Shown: positions 17,093-26,271 of the stretch, one piece after another
Layout: every line of letters begins with the position of its first letter
Numbering within the stretch: position 1 is the stretch's first letter
NCBI GenBank assembly: GCA_021299455.1
Contig: JAJTGQ010000045.1
Span: 1 to 64,000, forward strand
DNA from: Flammeovirgaceae bacterium
GTDB lineage: Bacteria; Bacteroidota; Bacteroidia; Cytophagales; Cyclobacteriaceae
Direction of reading: 5' to 3'
Length of the DNA stretch: 64,000 bases
Made by a program: the position numbers and the translations under genes
Notes under the pieces: model-generated
Told to the model about the DNA's origin: nothing
The model's database searches: none
The model's input: the letters and a program-made list of their open reading frames with translations, nothing else

Positions 17093-18985
17093 ATGACTAT
17101 CAATAAGTACTTCATAATTGATTTTGACAGCACCTTCACAAAAGTGGAAGCATTTGACGTGTTAGCAGAGATCATCGTAAAAGAGCACCCCAATAGTGAG
17201 GACATAAAGAGGCAGATTTTTGAAATCACCAACTTGGGAATGGAGGGGAAAATTTCCTTGCGTGAGTCTATTGAAAAACGGCTTGATATTTTGCAGCCTG
17301 AAAAAAGGCATCTCGCGCCATTGATCAAACAACTGAAGCTAGTTGTTTCCGAATCCTTCAAACGCAACAAAGAATTTTTTACTACTTACGCTGAAAATAT
17401 TTACATCATTTCCAATGGTTTCCGCGAGTTCATCGAACCCGTTGTCACGGAATTTGGGATTAAGTCAGAAAATATTTTAGCTAACGAATTTATATTTGAT
17501 GAGTTAGAAAAAGTAATTGGATTTGATCTCAATAATCCGTTATCGGCCAATAATGGAAAAGTTGAACAACTTAAAAGACTCAACTTAAATGGAGATGTAT
17601 ATGTAATTGGCGATGGCTATACCGATTATGAGATTAAACATGCCGGCCTGGCAAATAAGTTCTTTGCCTTTACCGAAAACATTGAGCGGGAAAGCGTTCT
17701 CAGCAAGGCCGACCACGTTACCCCTAGTCTGGACGAATTTTTATATTTGAATAAATTGAATACAACCATCTCCTACCCAAAAAATCGCATCAACGTACTC
17801 CTGCTGGAAAACGTTCATCCTGTCGCACTTGAGCTGATGAAAGCGGAGGGATTTAATGTCGAGACCTACCCAGCCGGGTTGGATGAAGACGAGCTATGCG
17901 AGAAAATAAAAAACGTTTCCGTGTTGGGCATTCGATCAAAAACCCAGGTTACAGCTAAAGTCTTAGAAAACGCAAACCGGCTAATGGTCATTGGTGCATT
18001 CTGCATTGGCACCAATCAAATAGATTTGAAAGCGGCTACTAAAAAAGGAGTGGCTGTGTTCAACGCGCCATTTAGTAATACCCGATCAGTGGTAGAACTA
18101 GCTATTGCCGAAATGATTTTATTGATGCGTGGCATCATTGACAAATCCACAAAAATGCACGAGGGAAAGTGGGATAAATCGGCCAAGGGTAGTTTTGAAA
18201 TTCGTGGAAAAAAACTGGGCATTATTGGTTATGGAAACATTGGTGCGCAGCTGTCTGTAATAGCTGAAAATCTGGGAATGAAGATTTACTATTATGACAA
18301 AGAAGAGAAATTAGCATTAGGAAATGCAACCAAGTGTAAGTCGCTGAAGGATCTTTTGGCGTTGGCTGATGTCATTACGCTTCACGTAGACGGAAAAGAA
18401 TCGAATGCTAATTTAATTGGAGCCGCTGAATTCAAAGTGATGAAGAAGGGCGTGATTTTTCTGAATCTCAGCCGTGGCCATGTGGTGGATGTGAAAGCGC
18501 TAAGGGAAAGCATCTTAAATGGTACTGTTGCCGGCTGTTCAGTGGATGTTTTCCCCTATGAACCCATTAGCAACGATGAAGAGTTTATATCTGAATTGAG
18601 AGGGCTTCCAAATACTATCCTTACCCCACATATTGGCGGAAGTACTTCTGAAGCGCAGGAGAACATTGGTAACTTTGTTCCTGGAAAAATGATGGACTAC
18701 ATCAACACGGGAAGCACCAGCAACAGTGTAAACTTCCCCAACCTTACATTACCCATTTTAGAGAATGCGCATCGCTTGATTCATATCCATAACAACGTAC
18801 CAGGTATTCTGGCTAAAATCAACCATATCCTTGCCGACAATGGAGTCAACATTGTGGGGCAATATTTAAAAACGAACGAGCAAATCGGATACGTAATCAC
18901 CGACATCAATAAAGAATACAACAAAGAAATGATTAAAGAGATGCGAGCGATCGAGAATACGATCAAATTCAGAGTCTTGTACTAA
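17093..18985 (+). CDS. Fused phosphoserine phosphatase (HAD) and D-3-phosphoglycerate dehydrogenase with ACT domain
   Basis: 630 aa from ATG 17093 (a TTG at 17063 is less likely). Residues 1-225 are a HAD phosphatase with all four motifs: DFDST (Asp10, Asp12), SNG (107-109), Lys156 and GDGYTD (173-178). Residues 230-545 are 3-phosphoglycerate dehydrogenase with GxGxxG (379-384) and catalytic Arg461, Glu490 and His513. Residues 560-630 are an ACT domain (HNNVPGILAKIN) that may bind serine. One chain would thus carry the first (SerA) and last (SerB) steps of serine synthesis. The middle step may be supplied by the class-V aminotransferase gene 400 bp downstream. Confidence 0.93.
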   Translation: MTINKYFIIDFDSTFTKVEAFDVLAEIIVKEHPNSEDIKRQIFEITNLGMEGKISLRESIEKRLDILQPEKRHLAPLIKQLKLVVSESFKRNKEFFTTYAENIYIISNGFREFIEPVVTEFGIKSENILANEFIFDELEKVIGFDLNNPLSANNGKVEQLKRLNLNGDVYVIGDGYTDYEIKHAGLANKFFAFTENIERESVLSKADHVTPSLDEFLYLNKLNTTISYPKNRINVLLLENVHPVALELMKAEGFNVETYPAGLDEDELCEKIKNVSVLGIRSKTQVTAKVLENANRLMVIGAFCIGTNQIDLKAATKKGVAVFNAPFSNTRSVVELAIAEMILLMRGIIDKSTKMHEGKWDKSAKGSFEIRGKKLGIIGYGNIGAQLSVIAENLGMKIYYYDKEEKLALGNATKCKSLKDLLALADVITLHVDGKESNANLIGAAEFKVMKKGVIFLNLSRGHVVDVKALRESILNGTVAGCSVDVFPYEPISNDEEFISELRGLPNTILTPHIGGSTSEAQENIGNFVPGKMMDYINTGSTSNSVNFPNLTLPILENAHRLIHIHNNVPGILAKINHILADNGVNIVGQYLKTNEQIGYVITDINKEYNKEMIKEMRAIENTIKFRVLY

Positions 18986-19386
18986 GTTAAAAAAATAAAA
19001 CCCACTGGATTTGGTGGTGGTTTCTGAACCCCATAAATGACAAGTTTTGGGCTGCTATCTGGTCGCGATCTTCCACTGTTAACCTGCTTTTTGGGCGAGG
19101 TCCGTTTTACACGGATGAGGCCTGATTTTGTCCGACAGCTTTACCCGGTATTGTATAATTGTTAGGTTCAGCAAACGTGTCCCAAATCCAAGTGGGAATT
19201 ATGATTCAAAACTACAAAAATGTTCTTCGTTTCTCAATAAACTCATCAATTCTATTTTCTTCAATAGCATTTCTGCCTCCCAACCGATAGTGAAGTTAGT
19301 TGTGTTCAAATTTTAAGTCGAATTAAGAAGATAAATGATGATTGTCAGTGTGATTGATTTTAACTTGCAGTCTCAATCAGGTGATC
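18986..19386. other. 400-bp spacer, unusual composition in its centre
   Basis: No convincing gene. The central part (about 19010-19240) is noticeably less AT-rich than other spacers here and contains a small hairpin TCCGT-N5-ACGGA (19101-19115). A 62-codon frame at 19128-19316 shows no recognisable product and no start signal. It may be a gene relic or a structured non-coding element. The last 100 bp resemble an ordinary AT-rich leader. Confidence 0.4.
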
Positions 19387-20460
19387 ATGAATATCAATCT
19401 CACTCCCGGGCCATCACAACTTTTCTATACCGTTCCAGATCACGCACGCCATGCCTTCAAGGAGGGAATTACTTCTATTTCTCATCGTAGCAAAACATTT
19501 GAATCTTATTTTCAGAAAGCAACTGAAGGGCTGAAAGAATTGTTGGGTATTCCAACAGAGTACTTTATCTTCTTTACCGGCTCAGCAACTGAAGTCTGGG
19601 AAAAATCAATTCAAAACTTGGTCGAGAACTCTTCCATGCACCTTGTGAACGGTGCCTTTTCAAACCGCTATTTTGAAATTGCCAAGCAATTGGGAAAGCA
19701 CGCCCAGAAAATGGATGCTCCTCTTGGGCAAAACTTTTCATCGATACCCATTACCAACTATGGCACAGAACTAATTGCGATCACTCAAAATGAAACAAGT
19801 ACGGGAGTATCACTAACCAATGACTTCATTCGAGAGGTACGAGAAAAAAACAGTGAAGCGCTAATTGTTGTGGATGCCGTTTCTTCTATGCCCTACCCCG
19901 CGTTGGATTATTCTCAAATAGATTCCGCTTTTTTCTCTGTCCAAAAAGGATTTGGTATGCCTGCAGGATTAGGCGTGTGGGCTGTCAATCCTAGATGCAT
20001 CGAAAAGGCAGAATCACTATTGGCAAGAGGCTTTTCCATTGGGTCATATCACAATCTCCCCACGCTGCTTTTGAATGCACTCAAAAACCAAACGACCGAA
20101 ACGCCAAACGTGCTCGGCATCTACTTACTGAGTTGTGTAGTGGAGGATTTCCTTCGAATTGGCATCAAAAAGATTCGTCAGGAGACAGATTACAAAGCAG
20201 CCATCTTATACCAAGCACTAAAGGCTCATCCATTGATGTCTCCTTTTGTAAAAGATGAGTCAGCGCAGTCTAAAACAGTGATAGTGGCTGATTGCGGTGA
20301 ACATTCAGTTCGAATCAGTAACTATTTATCTGAGCACGGCTTTAACCCGGGAGAAGGCTACGGAGAGAAAAAGAAATCACAATTGCGTTTCGCCAATTTC
20401 CCGGCACACTCCAAAGAACAGTATGAACGAATGGTTGACCTGATTGAGAACCTAAGATAG
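19387..20460 (+). CDS. serC: Class-V aminotransferase, probable phosphoserine aminotransferase (SerC type)
   Basis: 357 aa from ATG 19387, giving NLTPGPSQL as usual for the fold. PLP enzyme with SHRSKTFESYF near residue 34, FTGSATEVWE, an Asp-containing VVDAVSS block and the likely PLP-lysine in FFSVQKGFGMPAG. The C-terminus has QLRFANFPAHS, comparable to the substrate-binding Arg region of PSAT. The gene directly follows the SerB-SerA fusion, which supports conversion of 3-phosphohydroxypyruvate to phosphoserine. Other class-V transaminases look similar, so the assignment leans on context. Confidence 0.78.
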   Translation: MNINLTPGPSQLFYTVPDHARHAFKEGITSISHRSKTFESYFQKATEGLKELLGIPTEYFIFFTGSATEVWEKSIQNLVENSSMHLVNGAFSNRYFEIAKQLGKHAQKMDAPLGQNFSSIPITNYGTELIAITQNETSTGVSLTNDFIREVREKNSEALIVVDAVSSMPYPALDYSQIDSAFFSVQKGFGMPAGLGVWAVNPRCIEKAESLLARGFSIGSYHNLPTLLLNALKNQTTETPNVLGIYLLSCVVEDFLRIGIKKIRQETDYKAAILYQALKAHPLMSPFVKDESAQSKTVIVADCGEHSVRISNYLSEHGFNPGEGYGEKKKSQLRFANFPAHSKEQYERMVDLIENLR

Positions 20461-20461
20461 T

Positions 20462-21238
20462 CTAGGGTGCGCTGCCAAAGGAGTCCTTTGGCGTATATTG
20501 AATGTCGAAAACTAAGACTAAATCACTAACCTTTGTTTTGTTGGTTTCTAGCTCGTAGTTAATCGCTTTTGGTAAAATACCGTGTAGGTAGATATACGAA
20601 AAGCGACTGATCTGAGTTGACCCTAAAATAACACTTGTCGAAGTTATGATATTATTTTTTGAAAAATAGCGTGCTAGAGCGAGCGGTTGAAGGGTAGTGG
20701 TAAAGCCGCTTGGAAGCAAAAAATGATCTAGCCAATAAACTCCTGAAAATGGATTCGTGACTCCTTCATATTCATTTGTATAAGAAACACCTAATAACCC
20801 AGTTCCCCTTTTTAGAGTTGTCAAATTGTTATTTAAAGTGGTCGTCTGAAGCAAACTTGATTTGTGGATTATCTGCGTCAGGTTACCTCCACTGTAACCA
20901 AAAGAAATGGAGTCCTTATACCAAAGCTGACCAAATTGCCATCGAATTTTATACTTGGTCAGTTTCCCACCGGTAAATATCAGTTGAAAGCGCTGCAGCA
21001 ACTTTCCTGCCTTGTTAAATTGCTTGATGGAGGTAGAGTCAGTATAGTACGCATACTCTAGTGAAATCGAATCAGTACCTACCACTCGTTGTATTCGTCC
21101 ATCTTTGTGTTGAAAAGAATACTCTTCGTAAGAACTCGACAAAATACTCTTGATCAAATACTTTTGTGGATTGAGATCGGGGCCGCACGACAAAATAGTC
21201 GCTGCACAAGCAAACAGTAGTAACAGAACCCTGGTCAT
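20462..21238 (-). CDS. Hypothetical lipoprotein
   Basis: 258 aa with a lipoprotein signal (TRVLLLLFACAATILSC, lipobox Cys near residue 18). The mature part has repeated Tyr/Ser/Gly-rich strands (QHKDGRIQRVV, FTGGKLTKYKI, FGYSGGNLTQI) reminiscent of Bacteroidota lipoproteins with YD-like beta hairpins. No enzyme motif is seen. It is probably anchored in the outer or inner membrane and of unknown function. Its stop lies 1 bp beyond the serC stop in convergent orientation. Confidence 0.8.
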   Translation of the reverse strand: MTRVLLLLFACAATILSCGPDLNPQKYLIKSILSSSYEEYSFQHKDGRIQRVVGTDSISLEYAYYTDSTSIKQFNKAGKLLQRFQLIFTGGKLTKYKIRWQFGQLWYKDSISFGYSGGNLTQIIHKSSLLQTTTLNNNLTTLKRGTGLLGVSYTNEYEGVTNPFSGVYWLDHFLLPSGFTTTLQPLALARYFSKNNIITSTSVILGSTQISRFSYIYLHGILPKAINYELETNKTKVSDLVLVFDIQYTPKDSFGSAP

Positions 21239-21373
21239 TCGAATTTGATATCAAATATACAATTTACGCATCATGCATACCTAAAACAGAGTTTTGGTAA
21301 TTGATCTGTAAGATCGATTAAACTATCTATCTCTTTATTTGTCTAACTTTCAAATTCCAAAGAAAACAGGCCA

Positions 21374-21910
21374 TTGGAAGACCAGGAACTCTTACAAAAA
21401 ATCCGAAATCCGGACTCGCGCAACTATGGTTTCAATTTACTGGTTCGTCAGTACCAGCAACGCGTCTATTGGCATGTCCGTAAAATGGTCATTGACCACG
21501 ATGACGCTGATGATCTGACACAAGAGGTCTTTATCAAAGTCCATAAGTACATTGATGGATTCCGTGAGGATTCTCAGCTTTTTACCTGGATCTACCGAAT
21601 CGCAACCAATGAATGCTTGAGTCATCTCAACAAAAAGAAGAAAAGATTTTTTTTGCCAATTGAAGACGTGGGGCATCAACTATCTGCAAAAATTGATTCT
21701 TCGACAGACTTAGACGGAGATGAAATCCAGAGAGCATTGCAAAAAGCTATTTTAAAACTGCCTGATAAACAGAGACTTGTGTTTAATATGAAATACTTTG
21801 ATGACCTCCCCTACGAGACCATTTCAGAAATCACAAAAACTAGCGTTGGTGCGCTGAAAGCAAGTTTTCACCATGCGGTGAAAAAAATAGAGGGATTTTT
21901 AGATCAGTGA
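21374..21910 (+). CDS. ECF RNA polymerase sigma factor (first pair)
   Basis: 178 aa sigma-70 family factor. Region 2 contains DDADDLTQEVFIKVHKYI and FTWIYRIATNECLS (about 50-85). Region 4 is a helix-turn-helix with LPDKQRLVFNMKYF and YETISEIT (about 135-170). No ATG is available: the frame closes at a TAA at 21344-21346 and the first plausible start is TTG 21374, giving MEDQELLQKIRN. Downstream and co-directional are a membrane anti-sigma-like protein (57 bp), a Spy/CpxP-like protein and a beta-barrel, suggesting an envelope-stress regulon. Confidence 0.93.
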   Translation: MEDQELLQKIRNPDSRNYGFNLLVRQYQQRVYWHVRKMVIDHDDADDLTQEVFIKVHKYIDGFREDSQLFTWIYRIATNECLSHLNKKKKRFFLPIEDVGHQLSAKIDSSTDLDGDEIQRALQKAILKLPDKQRLVFNMKYFDDLPYETISEITKTSVGALKASFHHAVKKIEGFLDQ

Positions 21911-21967
21911 TTAAACTTCGTTACAGAAACGTAATCTTAGTAATAGAATCGAGTAATTTTAAGAAAC

Positions 21968-22381
21968 ATGAAACGTCTAGATGAGATTCCAAAAAAGCAA
22001 ATCTTTACCGTGCCTGATGGCTACTTTGAAGATTTACCCATGCGCATTCAGGCAAGGATTCAAACACCTGAAAGTAAGAGCTCTTGGATACCCGAATTCA
22101 ATCTGGCTTTAAAATTTGCCCTACCAGTTATATTGATTGGGGTTATCTCGGTGATTGTGTGGGTTAGTTTGCCAAATACGGAGGACGCTCTAGCTAATTT
22201 AGATGCCGTACCTACAGAACAACTACTGGCCTACTTAGAAGCTGACGAAATTTCAACCGAGGAAATAATTGAAAACGGTAATTTTACGAACGCAGCTATC
22301 AATTCGTTGTATCAACAACCTGAAGAATTAACCACCCATGAATTGGATGAATTGGCACAACAATATGATTTGAATTTTTAA
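21968..22381 (+). CDS. Single-pass membrane protein, candidate anti-sigma factor
   Basis: 137 aa. A cytoplasmic N-terminus of about 45 residues (RLDEIPKKQIFTVPDGYFEDLPMRI) is followed by one transmembrane segment (LKFALPVILIGVISVIVWVSL, about 49-69) and an acidic C-terminal tail (YLEADEISTEEI). The DGYFEDLP motif is frequent in small proteins next to ECF sigma genes in Bacteroidota. No zinc-binding HxxxCxxC motif is present, so it is not a classical ZAS anti-sigma. The role is inferred from position between the sigma and Spy-like genes. Confidence 0.8.
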   Translation: MKRLDEIPKKQIFTVPDGYFEDLPMRIQARIQTPESKSSWIPEFNLALKFALPVILIGVISVIVWVSLPNTEDALANLDAVPTEQLLAYLEADEISTEEIIENGNFTNAAINSLYQQPEELTTHELDELAQQYDLNF

Positions 22382-22391
22382 CGAGATCGAT

Positions 22392-22910
22392 ATGAAAAAC
22401 TTATTCTTATATACACTGTTACTTATCGGAAGTTTTGCCGCAACCGGGCAAGAGCCTGATAAACAAGATCCAAAAAATTTGGAGAAAATAAATGCAGCTC
22501 GCATCGCATTGATTTCTGAAAAATTGAAATTGACGCCTGCACAAGCAGAAAAATTCTGGCCTGTTTATCGCGAGTTTACTGAACAACGCATGGCACTGAG
22601 AAAACAATACCGAGACGCAGAGAGAACACAAGATGTTACTAAGCCAAAGCCTGATCGCGACCAGGAGTTACTCAAGCTAGGTATGATGCTAAAGCAACAG
22701 AATTTGGATTTGGAAAAAAATTATTCAGAACGCTTATTAAAAGTGATTTCAGCCCAGCAATTGCTTACATTGCCAAAGGCAGAAGAGGAGTTTAGACGAA
22801 TGTTGTTACAGCGTTTACAAGATCGGGAAGACCTACGAGAGATGAAACGTGAAAACCGCGAAAATATTCGCAATAGGCTCGAGCAAAGGGCTCGAGAAAA
22901 AAATAATTAA
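22392..22910 (+). CDS. Spy/CpxP-like periplasmic protein (LTxxQ family sensor)
   Basis: 172 aa exported helical protein. The signal peptide ends near AATGQ (residue 19). An LTxxQ-like motif (LKLTPAQAEKFWPVY) begins about residue 45, followed by long charged helices and a very Arg/Glu-rich C-terminus (about 130-172). Family members bind unfolded periplasmic proteins or metals and tune envelope-stress signalling; in Bacteroidota such genes often follow an ECF sigma/anti-sigma pair. Spacing is 10 bp after the anti-sigma-like gene and a 1-bp overlap with the barrel gene downstream. Confidence 0.82.
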   Translation: MKNLFLYTLLLIGSFAATGQEPDKQDPKNLEKINAARIALISEKLKLTPAQAEKFWPVYREFTEQRMALRKQYRDAERTQDVTKPKPDRDQELLKLGMMLKQQNLDLEKNYSERLLKVISAQQLLTLPKAEEEFRRMLLQRLQDREDLREMKRENRENIRNRLEQRAREKNN

Positions 22911-23878
22911 TGAATCAAAACGTGAAGCGCATTTTAGTCATCCATTTCTTTTGGATGACTTTTGCTTTTTATGCCAACGGGCAAGAGCAAGATACGTTAG
23001 CCAGCCGTACCGCGGCTGTAGCAGACTCCCTTTCGCTCAGCCAGCTAGACTCCATTTTTAGTTATGCAGATTCCCTTTCCATATTTACAATGATTGACAG
23101 CCTTCTGAAAAGGCAAAGTGAAATTGGCTCTTCACTGGTCGTACGAACTGGGTTTAACAGTAACATCATATCGGCCGGAAGAACAATTGGCGTTAACCAG
23201 TATGGGGCCACGGCCGGACTGTCCTATTACCATAAAACAGGACTTTTCCTCGATCTGAGTTCTTATTGGAGTCAGGAATATAATCCTAACCTCTACCTGA
23301 CGATTGCATCCCTCGGCTACCTAAAAATGATATCGAAGCACTATTCATTTTTGGCATCTTATGATCGATTGATCTACAACAATACCGATATAAATGTTGA
23401 AAATCCGCTGACGAATATGGTTGGCCTATCAAACTTTATCGACTTCAAACCAGTGACTCTGCGACTAGACTATTCCCTTTATTTTGGAAAGCAAACTGCT
23501 CATCGGTTGACCCCCGGTATTGTTCTTAGCTTGCGGAAATACGATTTTCTTGGGCTGGATAGAATTTCTTTTACTCCCGCTTATCAGATACTGTTTGGCA
23601 GTGCTACCATCACCTCTATTCAGCTTGGCCAACAACCCTCTGTTCGACTCTCCAGAAGGCTTCCTCAATTCCAACAGGTAAATAAAGATGAATTCGGTTT
23701 GATGAATTATGCTCTGACCTTGCCGTTGCGAGTGACGAAGAAGAACTGGTCGTTAACTGCATCGTATACGTATAACTGGCCGGTGGCACTACCCGGTGAA
23801 GACAGCACACTGCCTGAAAATAGCTTTATCTCACTTACCCTTTCTAAGCTTTTCAATTTTACGCCCCACTCAAAGTAA
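22910..23878 (+). CDS. Outer-membrane beta-barrel protein, end of the sigma operon
   Basis: 322 aa. A signal peptide (cleavage near YANGQ) is followed by a Ser/Asp/Leu-rich helical stretch of about 60 residues, then many amphipathic strands with Tyr/Phe at alternating positions (TAGLSYYHKTGLFLDLSSYWS, LRLDYSLYFGKQ). It ends SFISLTLSKLFNF. This suggests a barrel of about 12 strands. Function unknown. ATG 22910 shares one base with the stop of the Spy-like gene, so it is likely co-translated and a candidate target or partner of the stress system. Confidence 0.78.
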   Translation: MNQNVKRILVIHFFWMTFAFYANGQEQDTLASRTAAVADSLSLSQLDSIFSYADSLSIFTMIDSLLKRQSEIGSSLVVRTGFNSNIISAGRTIGVNQYGATAGLSYYHKTGLFLDLSSYWSQEYNPNLYLTIASLGYLKMISKHYSFLASYDRLIYNNTDINVENPLTNMVGLSNFIDFKPVTLRLDYSLYFGKQTAHRLTPGIVLSLRKYDFLGLDRISFTPAYQILFGSATITSIQLGQQPSVRLSRRLPQFQQVNKDEFGLMNYALTLPLRVTKKNWSLTASYTYNWPVALPGEDSTLPENSFISLTLSKLFNFTPHSK

Positions 23879-23935
23879 TTTGCTTTTGTTAGACCTATCT
23901 TTTCAATACTTTACAAGCATATTAAAAAAGTCACT

Positions 23936-25786
23936 ATGAAAAGATTACTGCTGTTCTTAGCTATTTCGATTACTACTCTGGACGCGGACGCTCAACGCGA
24001 TTATTGGCAACAAAAAGTGGAGTATGTGATGAATGTTAATCTTGATGCTAGTACTCATAAGGTAATCGGTACTCAACAACTAACTTACCAAAACAACTCC
24101 CCCGATACGCTTACTAAAGTTTATTATCATCTCTACTTCAATGCTTTTCAGCCAGGTAGCATGATGGACGTACGTTCAAGAAGCTTGCCTGATCCCGACA
24201 GAAGAGTAGTCGATCGCATCTCAAAACTGAAAGATGATGAAATTGGTTACCAACATATCCAGACTCTAAAACAAGATGGGAAAGACCTAGTCTACAAAGT
24301 CAATGGAACAATATTGGAAGTTACCTTAGCCAAGCCAATTCTTCCTAAAGGGAAGGCGGTGTTTGATATGAAGTTTGAATCGCAAGTGCCTATTCAAATC
24401 CGAAGAAGTGGTCGAAATAATCGCGAAGGCATCTCTTACTCCATGACTCAATGGTATCCAAAGATTGCCGAGTATGATTTCCAGGGTTGGCATGCTTACC
24501 AATATGTGGCACGGGAGTTCCACAGCCCATGGGGCGACTTCGATGTAAAGATTACGATCGACCCTAAATTCACGATTGGGGGAACTGGTGTTCTTCAAAA
24601 CCCGGGGCAGATCGGACACGGATATTCGGACAGTGCAAAACCTAATTTGTCAGGAAATTTAACCTGGCACTTCGTGGCGAAAAATGTGATCGACTTTGCC
24701 TGGGCTGCTGACCCTGACTATACCCACGACAAAGCAAAAGTACCCAACGGCCCAGAGCTTCATTTCTTCTACCAAAAAAATGAAAAGACAGCCGAAACGT
24801 GGAGAAAAATGGAAGAGTACGCGATAAAAGTATTTCAGTATCTCAACGATAACTTCGGAAAATATCCTTTTGATACCTATTCGATCATTCAAGGAGGCGA
24901 TGGCGGCATGGAATACCCCATGTGCACGTTGATATTAGGAGAAGGAAGTTTGGCAGGAGTAAGTGGCACTATGGCTCATGAAGTAGCTCACAGCTGGTAT
25001 CAAATGACTCTTGCTTCAAACGAGGCCTTGTACGCATGGATGGATGAAGGCTTTACCGACTTTGCCAGCAGTGAGGCAATGTCTTCCATCCTAAGTGAAA
25101 CAAGCCCCCCCCATCAAGGGAGCTACTCAAGCTATTTTAGCCTGGTAAATAGTGGTCTGCAAGAACCCGCCAATCAGCACTCAGATCATTTCAATACCAA
25201 CCGAGCATATAGCACAATGGCCTACAGCATGGGCGCTGTTTTTTTAGAACAATTGAAATACATTATTGGCGAGGACAACTTCTATAGAGGAATGAAGCGT
25301 TACTACAACACCTGGAAGATGAAGCACCCCGAGCCCAACGATTTCATCAGAATAATGGAAAAGACATCGGGTTTACAATTGCATTGGTACTGGCGCTATT
25401 GGATTAACACCACAAAGCGAATTGATTATGGAATTGGACGGATTGCAGAAACTGGTGGCAATACCCTGGTTGAACTAAATCGGATCGGAGAATTTCCCAT
25501 GCCTATTGATTTGACAGTCACCTTTAAAGATGGTAGCAAACAATTATATTATATTTCAATGAATGAACTACTGGGAAACAAGCCCCCCGAAAATATCATT
25601 GAGGGGCGAATAACACTTGAACCCTGGCCATGGGTAAATTCATCTTACTCGTTGATAATCAACAAAAAAGAGTCAAGCATAGAAAGTATTGAAATAGACC
25701 CTTCTCAGCGTATGGCAGATGTGAATAGAAAGAATAACAAGATTGTTCTTTCTGAATTAAAACCTTACGTTAACCCCACCAAATAG
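23936..25786 (+). CDS. Secreted M1-family metallopeptidase
   Basis: 616 aa zinc aminopeptidase-like enzyme. The signal peptide ends near ADAQ (residue 20). The zinc site HEVAH (His348, Glu349, His352) has the third ligand Glu371 exactly 18 residues later (WMDEGF), and the exopeptidase-type motif GGMEYP lies just upstream. The N-terminal 220 residues match the M1 beta-saddle domain. It probably works in the periplasm or at the surface on peptides. A run of eight C (25105-25112) lies within the frame downstream of the active site. The gene starts 58 bp after the barrel gene and may be independently transcribed. Confidence 0.93.
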   Translation: MKRLLLFLAISITTLDADAQRDYWQQKVEYVMNVNLDASTHKVIGTQQLTYQNNSPDTLTKVYYHLYFNAFQPGSMMDVRSRSLPDPDRRVVDRISKLKDDEIGYQHIQTLKQDGKDLVYKVNGTILEVTLAKPILPKGKAVFDMKFESQVPIQIRRSGRNNREGISYSMTQWYPKIAEYDFQGWHAYQYVAREFHSPWGDFDVKITIDPKFTIGGTGVLQNPGQIGHGYSDSAKPNLSGNLTWHFVAKNVIDFAWAADPDYTHDKAKVPNGPELHFFYQKNEKTAETWRKMEEYAIKVFQYLNDNFGKYPFDTYSIIQGGDGGMEYPMCTLILGEGSLAGVSGTMAHEVAHSWYQMTLASNEALYAWMDEGFTDFASSEAMSSILSETSPPHQGSYSSYFSLVNSGLQEPANQHSDHFNTNRAYSTMAYSMGAVFLEQLKYIIGEDNFYRGMKRYYNTWKMKHPEPNDFIRIMEKTSGLQLHWYWRYWINTTKRIDYGIGRIAETGGNTLVELNRIGEFPMPIDLTVTFKDGSKQLYYISMNELLGNKPPENIIEGRITLEPWPWVNSSYSLIINKKESSIESIEIDPSQRMADVNRKNNKIVLSELKPYVNPTK

Positions 25787-25821
25787 CTTTTGTTATCAAC
25801 TATTTTAGCTAAAATTGGCCC

Positions 25822-26271
25822 ATGGAAAAGAAAGCCGAAATTCAAAAAACGATCTATGATAATGCCAAGACGCATTTCTTAGGCAACTTCCCAGATTCTC
25901 TACCCATCGAGCAAGCCTATGTACACATCGGCATGTACCTCGGGTGGATTATTGATATGGATCTTTATTCTGAGTATTTTGAGGAAGAGGCGTCTGGTCA
26001 GATTTTCCGTTTCAAACGAAGAGAAATTTCTTGTACCATCCTAAGCGAAATTTGGGATGGCTACTTAGGCTTTGAGCTTTTTAGCCGTGTCGGTAATATG
26101 TTTACTTACTACTATTATGGTGGAGGTCTTTATCGCGCAGATTACGATGAACTATTAGTGAAGGCGTTACCAAGCATCTACCATGTGGTCGATAGTTGGG
26201 ATCATTATGAGAAAATGAAGGTTCGTATGTCGATGCGGTACCAAGACTGGAGAAAACTAACAGGAAACTAA
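25822..26271 (+). CDS. Conserved hypothetical small cytoplasmic protein
   Basis: 149 aa with no signal peptide or membrane segment. It begins with a YDNAKTHFLGNFPDSLP block and an AYVHIGMYLGWIIDMDLYS block, resembling a widespread uncharacterised domain (DUF7832-like, from memory and unverified) found in small proteins that sometimes sit near toxin or immunity genes. A TAAAATTG box (25810-25817), one mismatch from the -7 consensus, with a TTG at a 17-bp spacer, lies just 4 bp before the ATG. The 3' end abuts the next gene in convergent orientation. Function unknown. Confidence 0.75.
   Translation: MEKKAEIQKTIYDNAKTHFLGNFPDSLPIEQAYVHIGMYLGWIIDMDLYSEYFEEEASGQIFRFKRREISCTILSEIWDGYLGFELFSRVGNMFTYYYYGGGLYRADYDELLVKALPSIYHVVDSWDHYEKMKVRMSMRYQDWRKLTGN

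Noticed and set aside
18990-19025. Possible terminator after the SerB-SerA gene
   Set aside because: Complementary CCAC/GTGG segments exist but the stem is short and bulged and no T tract follows.
19128-19316. 62-codon frame before serC
   Set aside because: Its translation shows no signal peptide, motif or usable start, and it overlaps the uncertain spacer element.
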